Source: Anaerolineaceae bacterium (lineage in GTDB: Bacteria > Chloroflexota > Anaerolineae > Anaerolineales > Anaerolineaceae). From it: 64,000 nt of DNA. Location of the stretch: contig JAURZL010000013.1 of NCBI GenBank assembly GCA_030653365.1, positions 1 through 64,000 of the forward strand. The letters are read 5' to 3'. The translations under genes and the position numbers were made by a program. The notes beneath the pieces were generated by a model, which saw only the letters and a list, made by a program, of their open reading frames with translations, was not told where the DNA came from and ran no database searches. Within the stretch, counting starts at the first letter, position 1; every line of letters starts with the position of its first letter. Below are positions 34,052 to 43,525 of the stretch, piece by piece.

Positions 34052-37000
34052 ATGACAATAACATCAAATCAAACCATGGAATTCCATGATCTGAACCCGG
34101 ATAAGGGGATAATTAACATTGGAAGTCATCCTGAAAATGATATTGTTGTTCAGGATCCAAGGGTAATGCCATTTCATATGATGATGGATCTCCGTCAAAA
34201 ACCTTATCTTGTGGTCAGCCTGAACCCTGAGGCGGATATTAGAGTGGATGGCGTTCCATTGATTGATAGTGAAACCACAGAAGTCATGGATATCAGTCAG
34301 GTGAGTTTTAGTGGTTATTCCTTGAATTTAATCCAGAAAAATGGAGGAAATTCACCAGCAAAAATCGCTGTAATCTCACCAGATTTTGTTGGTGACACTT
34401 TACCTCTTCCGAAGAATACAAATGCCACCTTGATTGCTCCGATGAGGAGTGAACCAGTGAAGAGTGTAGCAGTTCCTTTGGAACAACCGATACACTATCT
34501 GCCAACCAGTGATGTCATTCTGGTAGAAGTTCATGAACAGAAACAAATCATTAATGTTGAACAAACAGCCATTTATCCCTTAACCATTATTAATGGTGGC
34601 TCGATCGTTGCGGCTTTTGATTTACAGGTGGAAGGTGTGCCACGTGAATGGGTAAAAATTACACCAGAGAAAGTCAATTTAAATGAAGGTGGTCGCGGAA
34701 GAGTAGAGGTGCATATAACTCCTCCCCGAAATTCGGAGAGTCATGCTGGTGATTATTCCATTTTAATCAAAGTTGGCTCATCTAATTATCCAGGTCAGTT
34801 TGGCGGCGCACGAGTAGAGCTCACAGTCAACCCTTATTATGAATTTACTGTTGGAAACCTTTTTCCCCGTCATAAAAGTGTATCCTGGAGTAAACAATCA
34901 GCTGTTGCTCATTTTCCAATTACCAACCAGGGAAATTCAACGACGAACTATCTGGTAATGGCGCAAGATGATGAAAATCGATGTAAATTTGAATTTCAGG
35001 TTCAGGAAGATGTAAGCCTGGCTAAACAAGCAGAAGTGACGATCAAACCAGGGGAGGAGCGCTCCATTCCACTACGAATTATGCCAGTTAAACGAAATCT
35101 GGTACGAATTCGTCCACGACAATATCAATATTCTGTGACTACTCAATCGATGAATGAGGGAGCTGCCTCTCGAATCTTATCGGGAACCTTTATTAGCAGA
35201 CCCTTGTTTGGTTTGTTTAGTATATTGATGGCAGTCATAATTCTTCTCTTGAGTGCATTCTTCATTTTGCGACCCAGAATCATGGATTTTAATGTGGTTG
35301 AAGATGTGATTGCTTTAGGAGATCCTGCTGTACTTAATTGGAAAGTATCGCCATTTACATCCAATCTAAGAATTGAAGGAGTAAATGAGGAAATCACAGG
35401 TTCTCAAAACCAGATTGAAGTAATACCAACCAAAACTGCAGCCACTTATACCCTGGTGGCAGGAAACTGGCTATCTAGAATTTTACGCATGGAGGATATT
35501 CGCAGCAAACCAATCACCGTTCTGGCTATACCACCTGCACCGGAAATTTCTACATTCTTTGTGGACAAAAACCGGATATTTGAAGGTGATGAAATTACCA
35601 TCAAATGGTCGATCGCAAATGCAGATGAGGCTTATTTGACAGTGGATGGCGTTCGGACGTCATTAACCCCTCAAGAAATAACCAGTGAACGGCCTATGAC
35701 AGCGGATGGCGTACGGGCATCATTGGTACCTCAATCATTCAATAATGAACGCACTGTTACGTTAAGGAACGATTCTTTGATTGTTCTTGAGGCAAAAAAT
35801 GATAGTGGTTCAAAATTCCAAAGTGAATTTATCCATGCCCAAAAACCATCGATTCTAATTGAAGAATTCAGTCTTTCAGAAACGACAATCATCAAAGGTG
35901 AACCGGTTACTATTATTTGGAAAGTATCCGGTGTAGGTGTTGAAAATGTGAAAATAGCACCATTTGAAGAGGTGTATCCTTTGGAAGGAGAATTGACCTT
36001 CTTCCCGGAAGCTTCGATGGAATTTGTTCTGACTATCAAAAACCGTGACCTCGAACAAATCCGATTACTTCCCATAGGTGTTTTGGAACCTGGTGCTGAG
36101 CCAGTCCCGCCAACCGTTGAATTCTTTAAGGTAGCTCCGGAAGAAATCACAGGGAGTGGAGCGGTCGAATTCTCATGGTCTATCTCAGGTATTTCTGACC
36201 GCAGAGAAGTCTCAAGCATTGATGGTGTTGTTCTGGCCGGCTTGCCTGCTCAAGGGTTTAAATCGTTTAATGTCAGTAAAACGACATCCTATGTGTTGAC
36301 AGCTTACAATGGGGACTTATCTTCAGCAGCCATTCTTGAAGTAAAAGTCAATGAAACAAAAAAGAATGCAATCATAACAATTGACAAAATTGTGCCAAAT
36401 ACCGCCATCAATCGCGGTGATTCGGTCATGGTTTATTACAGTGTTTACCCTGCGACAAAAGAAAACCAGATAGCAGATTCTGATGCATTAGGCTGGCCTG
36501 AAATTAGTGGATCAGTTGTGGTAACAGATGGATTCGATACCTGTACTCCAGTTGATCTGCCGGTGCATGCTTGTGAATTAACATTAAATACGAGTGAAAA
36601 GAATAAGAAAATTTACGCTACCTATAGTGGGGATGATAATTATGTGCGCAGAACATCAGAACCCTATGGAGTCGGATTGGATGTTGTGGGACAAACAGCA
36701 AAATTTTCGATTTTTAAGTTTTCTGAAAATCCTTTGGTTGCAGGCCAACAAACCACAATAAGTTTCGAAGTCGCTCCAGAAGATCCTACGTCTACTTTTC
36801 CAGTTTCAGGAAAAGTTAAGGTCCTCAAAAATGATCAAACTCTTTGTATCGTTTCTTTAGCAGCATCCGTAAGTAATCCTCTTGCTGCGCAGGGGGAATG
36901 TTTATTAACCTTTACGAGTGCAGCCACAGAATACCTTAACCTGGTCTATGAAGGAAATGATATATATGATGGCAAGATAGCTAGTATGCCTGAGTTGGTA

Positions 37001-40000
37001 GTGAATCATTCCGATACTACAACCAGCCTTACAGCAAATTGGACTACTTTATCAGTGGTTGGTGAGCCTATACTCATACAAATCTCTGTTGGTGCTAAAT
37101 CACCGGGAACAGGGATTCCTACAGGAAATGTTGTTGTGAAAGATAAAGACAACACCTCAGATAATTGTACAAGCTCTTTAGATTCATCAGGAAAAGGACA
37201 ATGCTACTTAATCTTGAATCGAGTAGGAAATCCAATCAATATTATTGGTACTTATGCAGGTGATGGCAACTATAATTCAAGTGAATCGATTATTTATCAA
37301 CATCCCGTTACTAAGGCTTTTACTACAACCACGATTTCATCCTTCACACCTACAACAACCACAGTTGGGCAGGAGTCAATCGTAAAATATCAGGTGAAGG
37401 TTAATGCTCCCGGAACTGGTATCCCAACAGGTACAGTTTCCATCAATGCGGGCAATGGAAATTTATGTAATGGACCAGTTAATGCTTCTGGGGTTGGAGA
37501 ATGTGCGGTCAGGTTTACCAAGGTTGGCGTTCAATCTATATCTGCTACTTATTCCGGAGATACTAATTTTTATGGAAGTGTTGGATCAGGATATTCCTAT
37601 TCCGTAACAATTGCCAGTACAAAAACGACAATCTCTACACCTGAACCAAGTCCTTCTGCGGTAAATGATCTCGTAAAAGTGAGTTTTTCCGTCGATTTAT
37701 CACAAACCAGTCCTATAAAACCTATTGGAACTGCCAGAGTTGAAGCGAGTACAGGGGAGAATTGTCTGGCTAATGTGACCGATGGATCAGGTTTTTGTAA
37801 TCTTATGTTTACAATCGAAGGAACTAGAACCATCAAAGTCATATATCTGGGTACCAGTGATTTTGCCACGAGTGAATCACCAAGCGTCACGCATATTGTT
37901 GTGAGAGCTTCTACCACCAAAATTACTTCGACAACACTTAATCCAATTGTTGACCAGGCAGTGCAGATTGATTTTTCGGTGGTGGCAGTTACAGGTGGAG
38001 GAGGTACTCCAACTGGTCAGGTTACGGTATCATCTGACACAGGAGAAACTTGCACCGGAACGCTAACCAATGGAAGTGGTAATTGTTCCATCACCTTTAC
38101 TAAATCAGGTACAAAAAATTTAACAGCAGTTTATCAAGGCAATACGGAATATAAAACCAGTACATCAACACCTCCGTATCCCATTTCGATAGCGAAAGCA
38201 AGTACAACAACAGTGATTACCAGCAATTTATCAACAACAAAACAGGTTGGAGAATCGATTTCTGTAGCAGTTAGTGTTACCGCAAATATCTCAGCAACAG
38301 TCACTGGTAATGTAACTATCAGTATTGTGGGAAGTACAGATGCAAGAGAAACTTGCACATTGTCTTTGACTGCTGGAACGGGTTCTTGTAGCTTAACACT
38401 TATCCAAATGGGGTCGGCTAGACAAGTTCAAGCTGTTTATGAAGGCACTACGGACCGGTTTGCTGGGTCTCCATCAGCCATCGTGACTCAAAAAGTCGAT
38501 CCTGCTCCAACCACCATCACTATCATCAGTGATACACCAGCCCCTTCAAATGTCAATCAGGCAGTTGCTTTCACTGTGAGAGTAAGAGCAAATACCCTTG
38601 ATACTTTGCGACCATCAGGCACATTTTCAATCAAAGTTATTGAAGGGGTTAGTGAAAATACGATATGTACGGGCAGTTTGGATTCGACAACATCAGAAGG
38701 AACCTGCTCATATACATTCACCAGCCAGGGCATAAAATCCATTAAAGCAGAATATTCAGGATCAACTAATTTTCTCGCCAATTCATCGGTATTAATTACT
38801 CATACGGTTGATAAATCTGATACCAATACAAATATTAATATTGCAACAAATCCCTCCATTCTCAATCAATCGATTTCTGTAAATGTAACTGTAAGTGGAG
38901 TTGGAACAAGTGGAACTTCTCCATCCGGAACAGTTGATATTACAGCAACCAGAACTGGTAGTTCTCCTTTGTCCTGTGTAATTACCCTCAATAGCTCTGG
39001 AGCTGGTACCTGCAACATCACACCCAATGCTGTTGGTGATTGGACAGTTAGGGCAGATTACAAAGGAGATTCTAATTTCAATACAAGTACGAAAAGTATT
39101 ACTCAAACTGTTAATCAAGTAGCAACTACTACGACAGTCTCTGTTTCTCCAACGCCATCCGTGGTTGGGCAACAAGTTGCTGTAAATGTGAGTGTAGCAA
39201 AAACTGGACCAGGTGACGGAACTCTCGGTGGAAGTGTATCAATTACCGCGAAAAGAACAGGTAGCACTGATAAAACCTGTACGATATCCAACATTAGTAC
39301 TGGTAGTGGAAGCTGCAATATTACCCTTGATGCTGCAGGTGATTGGATCGTGACGGCAGTTTATTCTGGGAATACCGATTTTAATGGAAGCCAGGGATCA
39401 GCAAATCATACAGTTAACAAAGTTCCTACCATAACAACCATATCAACTATTTCTCCTGCTCCATCAGTGACAGGCCAATCAGTTACAGTGACAGTCACTG
39501 TTACTCGAAGCGGGGCAGTGGGTGGAACACCAACTGGGAATGTTGCTATCACTGCGGTCAGAGCTGGTGGTGGTTCGGCATCTTGTTCAGCAGCCATCGT
39601 ATTAAATGCTGGAAGTGGAAACTGTAATCTAATTTTACCTACAGCTGGAGAGTGGACAATTACAGCTGTTTATGAAGGAACTACAATTTTCGATACCAGT
39701 TCTGGATCGAAAGCTCAAACTGTCAATAAAGCAAACACGACAACAACCGTAACCTTACCGACTACTTCCATCGTGGTAGGTCAAAGTTTCACAGTGAGTG
39801 TAGCGGTTGCAGCCAGTAGCCCTGGAAGTGGTACTCCAACCGGAAAAGTAGTAGTTACAGCCAAAAAGGATAATGTGACCGTTAATTGTTCAGCGGATAT
39901 TGATCTGGCAAGTACATTAAAAACCTGTACCATTTCTTTACCTTCGGTGGGGGAATGGACAGTAACAGGTGCCTATTCTGGAGATGATAATTTCAACACC

Positions 40001-40339
40001 AGCTCTGGAACAAGTACAAAAACTGTAGCACAAGCCACAACAACACTGGCAATTACAACATCACCATCCTCTTCAATAATTGGGCAAACTGTAAATGTAA
40101 TTTTTGATCTGAAGGTAGTTGCCCCAGGAAGCGGGACACCCACCGGATCAATTACTGCTACAGCAAAAATAAAAGTTACAGGAACTGATTATGAGGTGCC
40201 ATGTACGGGATCGGTTGCAAATGGTTCTTGCAGTTTTATTCTTTCGCAACTAGGAACTTGGAAAGTTTCTGCAACATATCCAGGCGATTCTAATTATAAA
40301 AATGTCACTTCAAGTGAGATTAATCATACCGTTCAATAA
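34052..40339 (+). CDS. Giant FHA / TM / Ig-repeat protein of the eCIS locus
   Basis: 2095 aa. Domain order: FHA-like (about 15-100; INIGSHPENDIVVQDP and PFHMMMDL), two NEW3-like beta sandwiches (about 165-375; PREWVKITPEKVNL), one strong transmembrane helix (about 385-407; FGLFSILMAVIILLLSAFF). After that come three Ig-like modules (about 490-770) and then 13 Big_3-type Ig repeats of about 100 residues to the end. Each late repeat has T..TI at its start, a Cys pair roughly ten or more residues apart (for example ENC to GFC), and A.Y.GD..F near its end. The paired Cys residues suggest disulphides and an extracytoplasmic location. The topology implies FHA inside and Ig stalk outside. It could be an adhesive or target-recognition arm, or an envelope anchor. 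GGAG precedes the ATG. Confidence 0.75.
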   Translation: MTITSNQTMEFHDLNPDKGIINIGSHPENDIVVQDPRVMPFHMMMDLRQKPYLVVSLNPEADIRVDGVPLIDSETTEVMDISQVSFSGYSLNLIQKNGGNSPAKIAVISPDFVGDTLPLPKNTNATLIAPMRSEPVKSVAVPLEQPIHYLPTSDVILVEVHEQKQIINVEQTAIYPLTIINGGSIVAAFDLQVEGVPREWVKITPEKVNLNEGGRGRVEVHITPPRNSESHAGDYSILIKVGSSNYPGQFGGARVELTVNPYYEFTVGNLFPRHKSVSWSKQSAVAHFPITNQGNSTTNYLVMAQDDENRCKFEFQVQEDVSLAKQAEVTIKPGEERSIPLRIMPVKRNLVRIRPRQYQYSVTTQSMNEGAASRILSGTFISRPLFGLFSILMAVIILLLSAFFILRPRIMDFNVVEDVIALGDPAVLNWKVSPFTSNLRIEGVNEEITGSQNQIEVIPTKTAATYTLVAGNWLSRILRMEDIRSKPITVLAIPPAPEISTFFVDKNRIFEGDEITIKWSIANADEAYLTVDGVRTSLTPQEITSERPMTADGVRASLVPQSFNNERTVTLRNDSLIVLEAKNDSGSKFQSEFIHAQKPSILIEEFSLSETTIIKGEPVTIIWKVSGVGVENVKIAPFEEVYPLEGELTFFPEASMEFVLTIKNRDLEQIRLLPIGVLEPGAEPVPPTVEFFKVAPEEITGSGAVEFSWSISGISDRREVSSIDGVVLAGLPAQGFKSFNVSKTTSYVLTAYNGDLSSAAILEVKVNETKKNAIITIDKIVPNTAINRGDSVMVYYSVYPATKENQIADSDALGWPEISGSVVVTDGFDTCTPVDLPVHACELTLNTSEKNKKIYATYSGDDNYVRRTSEPYGVGLDVVGQTAKFSIFKFSENPLVAGQQTTISFEVAPEDPTSTFPVSGKVKVLKNDQTLCIVSLAASVSNPLAAQGECLLTFTSAATEYLNLVYEGNDIYDGKIASMPELVVNHSDTTTSLTANWTTLSVVGEPILIQISVGAKSPGTGIPTGNVVVKDKDNTSDNCTSSLDSSGKGQCYLILNRVGNPINIIGTYAGDGNYNSSESIIYQHPVTKAFTTTTISSFTPTTTTVGQESIVKYQVKVNAPGTGIPTGTVSINAGNGNLCNGPVNASGVGECAVRFTKVGVQSISATYSGDTNFYGSVGSGYSYSVTIASTKTTISTPEPSPSAVNDLVKVSFSVDLSQTSPIKPIGTARVEASTGENCLANVTDGSGFCNLMFTIEGTRTIKVIYLGTSDFATSESPSVTHIVVRASTTKITSTTLNPIVDQAVQIDFSVVAVTGGGGTPTGQVTVSSDTGETCTGTLTNGSGNCSITFTKSGTKNLTAVYQGNTEYKTSTSTPPYPISIAKASTTTVITSNLSTTKQVGESISVAVSVTANISATVTGNVTISIVGSTDARETCTLSLTAGTGSCSLTLIQMGSARQVQAVYEGTTDRFAGSPSAIVTQKVDPAPTTITIISDTPAPSNVNQAVAFTVRVRANTLDTLRPSGTFSIKVIEGVSENTICTGSLDSTTSEGTCSYTFTSQGIKSIKAEYSGSTNFLANSSVLITHTVDKSDTNTNINIATNPSILNQSISVNVTVSGVGTSGTSPSGTVDITATRTGSSPLSCVITLNSSGAGTCNITPNAVGDWTVRADYKGDSNFNTSTKSITQTVNQVATTTTVSVSPTPSVVGQQVAVNVSVAKTGPGDGTLGGSVSITAKRTGSTDKTCTISNISTGSGSCNITLDAAGDWIVTAVYSGNTDFNGSQGSANHTVNKVPTITTISTISPAPSVTGQSVTVTVTVTRSGAVGGTPTGNVAITAVRAGGGSASCSAAIVLNAGSGNCNLILPTAGEWTITAVYEGTTIFDTSSGSKAQTVNKANTTTTVTLPTTSIVVGQSFTVSVAVAASSPGSGTPTGKVVVTAKKDNVTVNCSADIDLASTLKTCTISLPSVGEWTVTGAYSGDDNFNTSSGTSTKTVAQATTTLAITTSPSSSIIGQTVNVIFDLKVVAPGSGTPTGSITATAKIKVTGTDYEVPCTGSVANGSCSFILSQLGTWKVSATYPGDSNYKNVTSSEINHTVQ
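35642..35761 (+). repeat. 60-bp tandem duplication inside the Ig protein gene
   Basis: Two 60-base units start at 35642 and 35702. Both begin with G[TC]GGATGGCGT and encode T[VA]DGVR[TA]SL[TV]PQ followed by a diverged tail ending NER or SER. The second copy is an in-frame insertion within an Ig-like module. Confidence 0.75.
37018..40336 (+). repeat. Tandem Ig-like coding repeats (about 300 bp each)
   Basis: At least eleven clearly related units of about 290-310 bases follow one another, recognisable by codons for ACA ACA A-C at unit starts and GGA-ACT/ACA-CC-AC-GG (GTPTG or similar) in the middle. They have diverged at DNA level, so they are old repeats rather than recent amplification. Two earlier, weaker units lie at about 36370-37017. 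Confidence 0.75.
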
Positions 40340-40434
40340 AACAATTTTTCTGTGAATAATTATTGAAGCTTAAAAAAATTTAGGGATGACTTTTCAAAAT
40401 AAGAAAAATTTCTTTAATACAATCGGAGAGTTCA

Positions 40435-41715
40435 ATGAGATTATTAAATAAATGGATTAGCCTTTTTCTACTACTGCTTTTTATCCTGTCTGGGTGCTCA
40501 TTTGGGAAATCCACACTTCCAGAAAAATGCCTTCCAATTCGGATTGGGGTGTTAATTGCTGATGAAAACCAGGAACGAGGATTTGAGCAAAAAAAAGGTT
40601 ATGAAATGGCTCTCGCGGAAATCAATCAGGCTGGCGGGATCCAGGGCTGTCCGATTGAACTGATTTATAAAAATGAAGGGGAAGAAACCGATACGGAATC
40701 TGCTCAGGTGTCCGTATTACAATTGGCAGATGAAAATGTAATTGCGATCATTGGGGGAACTACGAATAATCCCACAATGCGTGCTGCAGCAATTGCCAGT
40801 TATTTCAAAGTGCCTTTCATAATTCCATCGCCAACCAGTGACGAAATTACCCAAAGAGGAAATCAATGGATTTTTCGTTTACGTGCAAATAACGACACCG
40901 ATTCAAGAACAACCTTCGAAATGGTTCGCAGTGAATTAGGAACTGATGCGAATGTAGTGATCCTTTATGAACAATCTCCGTATGGAGAAAGTTCGGCAGT
41001 AGTTGCAGCAACAGCTGCTTTGGCTCAGGAACTGAATGTAAATGGTTACTTTTCCTTCACAACCCAAAGTAGTGATCTTACTTCGCTGGCAGAACAGGTG
41101 GTTGAATTAGGACCTGAAGTGGTTTATATCATTTCCAGTGGTCAGGAACAAACAGTAAACGTTTTAGGTGCACTTCGTTCCCAACGATTCAGCACCAACA
41201 TGCTTATAGGTCATGGACCGGGCTTTACAGAGCGAAGTTTTCTCTATGATGGAAACGAGGAAATTTTTGATAATTTGAACAACATTATCCTGGTTGCAAA
41301 CTGGTCTACTGACTTACCCTGGGCTGGGATGGATCGATTTATCCAGGATTTCAAGGTTTACAGCCAACGGGCTGGCTACAACAATTCATTACCGGTTATT
41401 CGCAATGTGGAGACTTATACAGCACTTCATTTGGTAGCAGATGCCTTGGATGGACTTAAATTGACGATTTCCGACAGTAAAAATGAACCTGAGTTAACCG
41501 GAGAAACACTGAAAGAATTCCGGGAATCATTAACGTCTGAATTAAGGAATTTAAACGCTGATCAAAGAGAAACACTTTTTGGACCTGTTTCATTTGATGG
41601 AACCGGCCAAAATAGACAGAGTTCAATTTTGGTACAAGTAATGAACGGAAAAATAGTTACAGTATATCCCTCCAGATATGCAGTTCAATCTCCATATTAT
41701 ATTGGTGGATGGTAA
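40435..41715 (+). CDS. Substrate-binding lipoprotein, Peripla_BP_6 type
   Basis: 426 aa. A signal peptide with lipobox ILSGC (Cys21) is followed by a type I periplasmic-binding fold: IRIGVLIADENQERGFEQKKGYEMALAEINQAGGI, then AIIGGTTNNPTMRAAAIA and ILYEQSPYGESSA. This is the family of branched-chain amino acid and amide binding proteins. No permease or ATPase genes of that transporter are adjacent, so it may act as a sensor or solitary binding protein. It lies 95 bases after the Ig protein gene with a good GGAGAG site, and no clear terminator separates them. A link to the eCIS is therefore possible but unproven. Confidence 0.8.
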   Translation: MRLLNKWISLFLLLLFILSGCSFGKSTLPEKCLPIRIGVLIADENQERGFEQKKGYEMALAEINQAGGIQGCPIELIYKNEGEETDTESAQVSVLQLADENVIAIIGGTTNNPTMRAAAIASYFKVPFIIPSPTSDEITQRGNQWIFRLRANNDTDSRTTFEMVRSELGTDANVVILYEQSPYGESSAVVAATAALAQELNVNGYFSFTTQSSDLTSLAEQVVELGPEVVYIISSGQEQTVNVLGALRSQRFSTNMLIGHGPGFTERSFLYDGNEEIFDNLNNIILVANWSTDLPWAGMDRFIQDFKVYSQRAGYNNSLPVIRNVETYTALHLVADALDGLKLTISDSKNEPELTGETLKEFRESLTSELRNLNADQRETLFGPVSFDGTGQNRQSSILVQVMNGKIVTVYPSRYAVQSPYYIGGW

Positions 41716-41755
41716 TCAACAAAGGTCGATGAATTGAGATTCTGATACAGGAAAA

Positions 41756-43357
41756 ATGAGAATACACAGAGAAAAATGGCAGCAGAGGTATCCGCATCAG
41801 CGCGTGTTTAAGCCAAATTGGAGAATCCTCCTTGCGCTGATAGTAGCCTTGCAAGCCATTTTTCATCCTTTCCTGAATCAGTCTGCAGTCGTGCAAGCAG
41901 AAGAAAATAAACGGGTGACGATCAAGACCCGTGAAACCCTGGCAAACCACTGGCGTTTTTCCCGATGGAATGACAGTGTGACAGTATGCGATATTTATGT
42001 TACCCATGATAATTATCCTTCTGGAGATGATATTCTGGCTTATTGTGGTGAAAAAATTTATCTTACCTGGCTGTCAACACCAGCATGTGAAGACGCATTA
42101 TTCGGTCGGGATGCAAGTCTTTGTGATGGAATTTACATTGGATATCTTGGAAAAAACTTGTATGAAGTAAAAGAAACTGTGGAATTACCTCAAGTTAAAA
42201 TCAGGGTTGAAACTGTAAATTGTGAACCAGGGGGTTGGTGTAATGAACGCGTAATTATGAAATTTATTGGTGAGGAACCACTCGCTGACCACAAAATCAT
42301 AAAAATGCATGTACGAATAGGTGCGACTGAGAAGAAATGTGATGCAGCCGATTGCGAGTTACGGATGCCCATAACCAATGATCAGGGTGTGGAGGTTGAA
42401 TATTGGGCAATTTCGGATTTTGGAGATGAAAGTGAGCATGCCACCTTTCGACTCAGAAATGTACCTGATAAGGATGAAACATATCGATTTGATTTAATTG
42501 GGGCTGGTATCGATTCCAGAACGCCAGCTGGATCAGAATTGTGGAATTTGTTCCCAATCCTCAATCATCCTGCAGGAATTGTTTTTGAACGACCCTTCTC
42601 GATCGATAATTTACGCACAAAAAATCGTTTTCTTTATCTGGCAGGCAAATTAATCCTATCCGGTGTGGTCGATGGAAGGACATGTTCAGGGTTTGGATTG
42701 TTGGATAATAATACTGCAAACCCATGTGGGGAGAGACTAGCCAGTTCGAAAGTTCTGGAATGGCAAAACCAATATGATCAGGATATATTTACAGCTTCTA
42801 TTAAAAATAATATTCCCGCACGATTATTAAAGGGGATAATCGCACAGGAAACCCAATTCTGGCCACATCCAGCTTCTCCTCAAGAATTTGGATTGGGAAG
42901 AATCACTGAAAATGGTGCAGATATGTTGTTAAATTGGAATATCCCCGTCTACCTTGAAGATTGCCTCTCACTATATTCAGCTGAAAATTGTTCCGCTGGA
43001 TATTCAAATCTGGATCCATCTGAGCAATCCATGTTACGTGGATTGGTAATTTCTGATGTTGGAACAGATAAAGAATTAGATTTGCTGGCAGCAACATTAT
43101 TCTCCAGTTCTAAACAAGTAAACCAGATGGTAAAGAATATTACCGGGAAGCCAGTCTCGGAAGTATCTACCTATGAAGATATGTGGTTAATCACTGTTGC
43201 TAATTATCATGGTGGGTCTGGGTGTGTGGGAACCGCAATGCAAACTGCCTGGGCAAATGGTGATGACATGTTATGGGAATACATTTATCCAAATTTACTG
43301 GGAGACTGCATGGGTGCGGCAGGATATGTAGAGTCAGTTCTTCAGCTGGCGAAATAA
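41756..43357 (+). CDS. Secreted lytic-transglycosylase-like protein
   Basis: 533 aa. An N-terminal hydrophobic segment (about residues 24-48) acts as signal or anchor. The middle is beta-rich with many Cys (VTVCDIYVTHD, CEDALF, KKCDAADC). The C-terminal part from about residue 350 has an SLT-like fold: IPARLLKGIIAQETQFWPH with the probable catalytic Glu, then GLGRITENGADMLL and a late NYHGGSGC. Such enzymes cut peptidoglycan. Located 40 bases after the lipoprotein gene and at the end of the eCIS region, it could open the cell wall for the machine or for its insertion; that is inference. Confidence 0.65.
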   Translation: MRIHREKWQQRYPHQRVFKPNWRILLALIVALQAIFHPFLNQSAVVQAEENKRVTIKTRETLANHWRFSRWNDSVTVCDIYVTHDNYPSGDDILAYCGEKIYLTWLSTPACEDALFGRDASLCDGIYIGYLGKNLYEVKETVELPQVKIRVETVNCEPGGWCNERVIMKFIGEEPLADHKIIKMHVRIGATEKKCDAADCELRMPITNDQGVEVEYWAISDFGDESEHATFRLRNVPDKDETYRFDLIGAGIDSRTPAGSELWNLFPILNHPAGIVFERPFSIDNLRTKNRFLYLAGKLILSGVVDGRTCSGFGLLDNNTANPCGERLASSKVLEWQNQYDQDIFTASIKNNIPARLLKGIIAQETQFWPHPASPQEFGLGRITENGADMLLNWNIPVYLEDCLSLYSAENCSAGYSNLDPSEQSMLRGLVISDVGTDKELDLLAATLFSSSKQVNQMVKNITGKPVSEVSTYEDMWLITVANYHGGSGCVGTAMQTAWANGDDMLWEYIYPNLLGDCMGAAGYVESVLQLAK

Positions 43358-43525
43358 AAAAAACGGGTAGTATAGTTCAAATTGAGCTTCTTTAAGTGAA
43401 ATGTCAAAAAGTGTGAACAGATTCATTTTTCAATTTTTTGAACTCTATCCTCCAACATATTTAAATGATCTTAAGGTAATTTTCCTTAACCTTGGTTCAA
43501 TTTAACGGTGGTCAAAAAGATATGA

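Noticed and set aside
37018-40336. Regular repeats as a CRISPR array
   Set aside because: Units are about 300 bases, diverged and in frame; they encode Ig-like domains.
43471-43489. TTAAGG/CCTTAA hairpin between the SLT gene and the ABC permease as a bidirectional terminator
   Set aside because: The six-base stem is short and A+T-rich with no T-run, so support is too weak.
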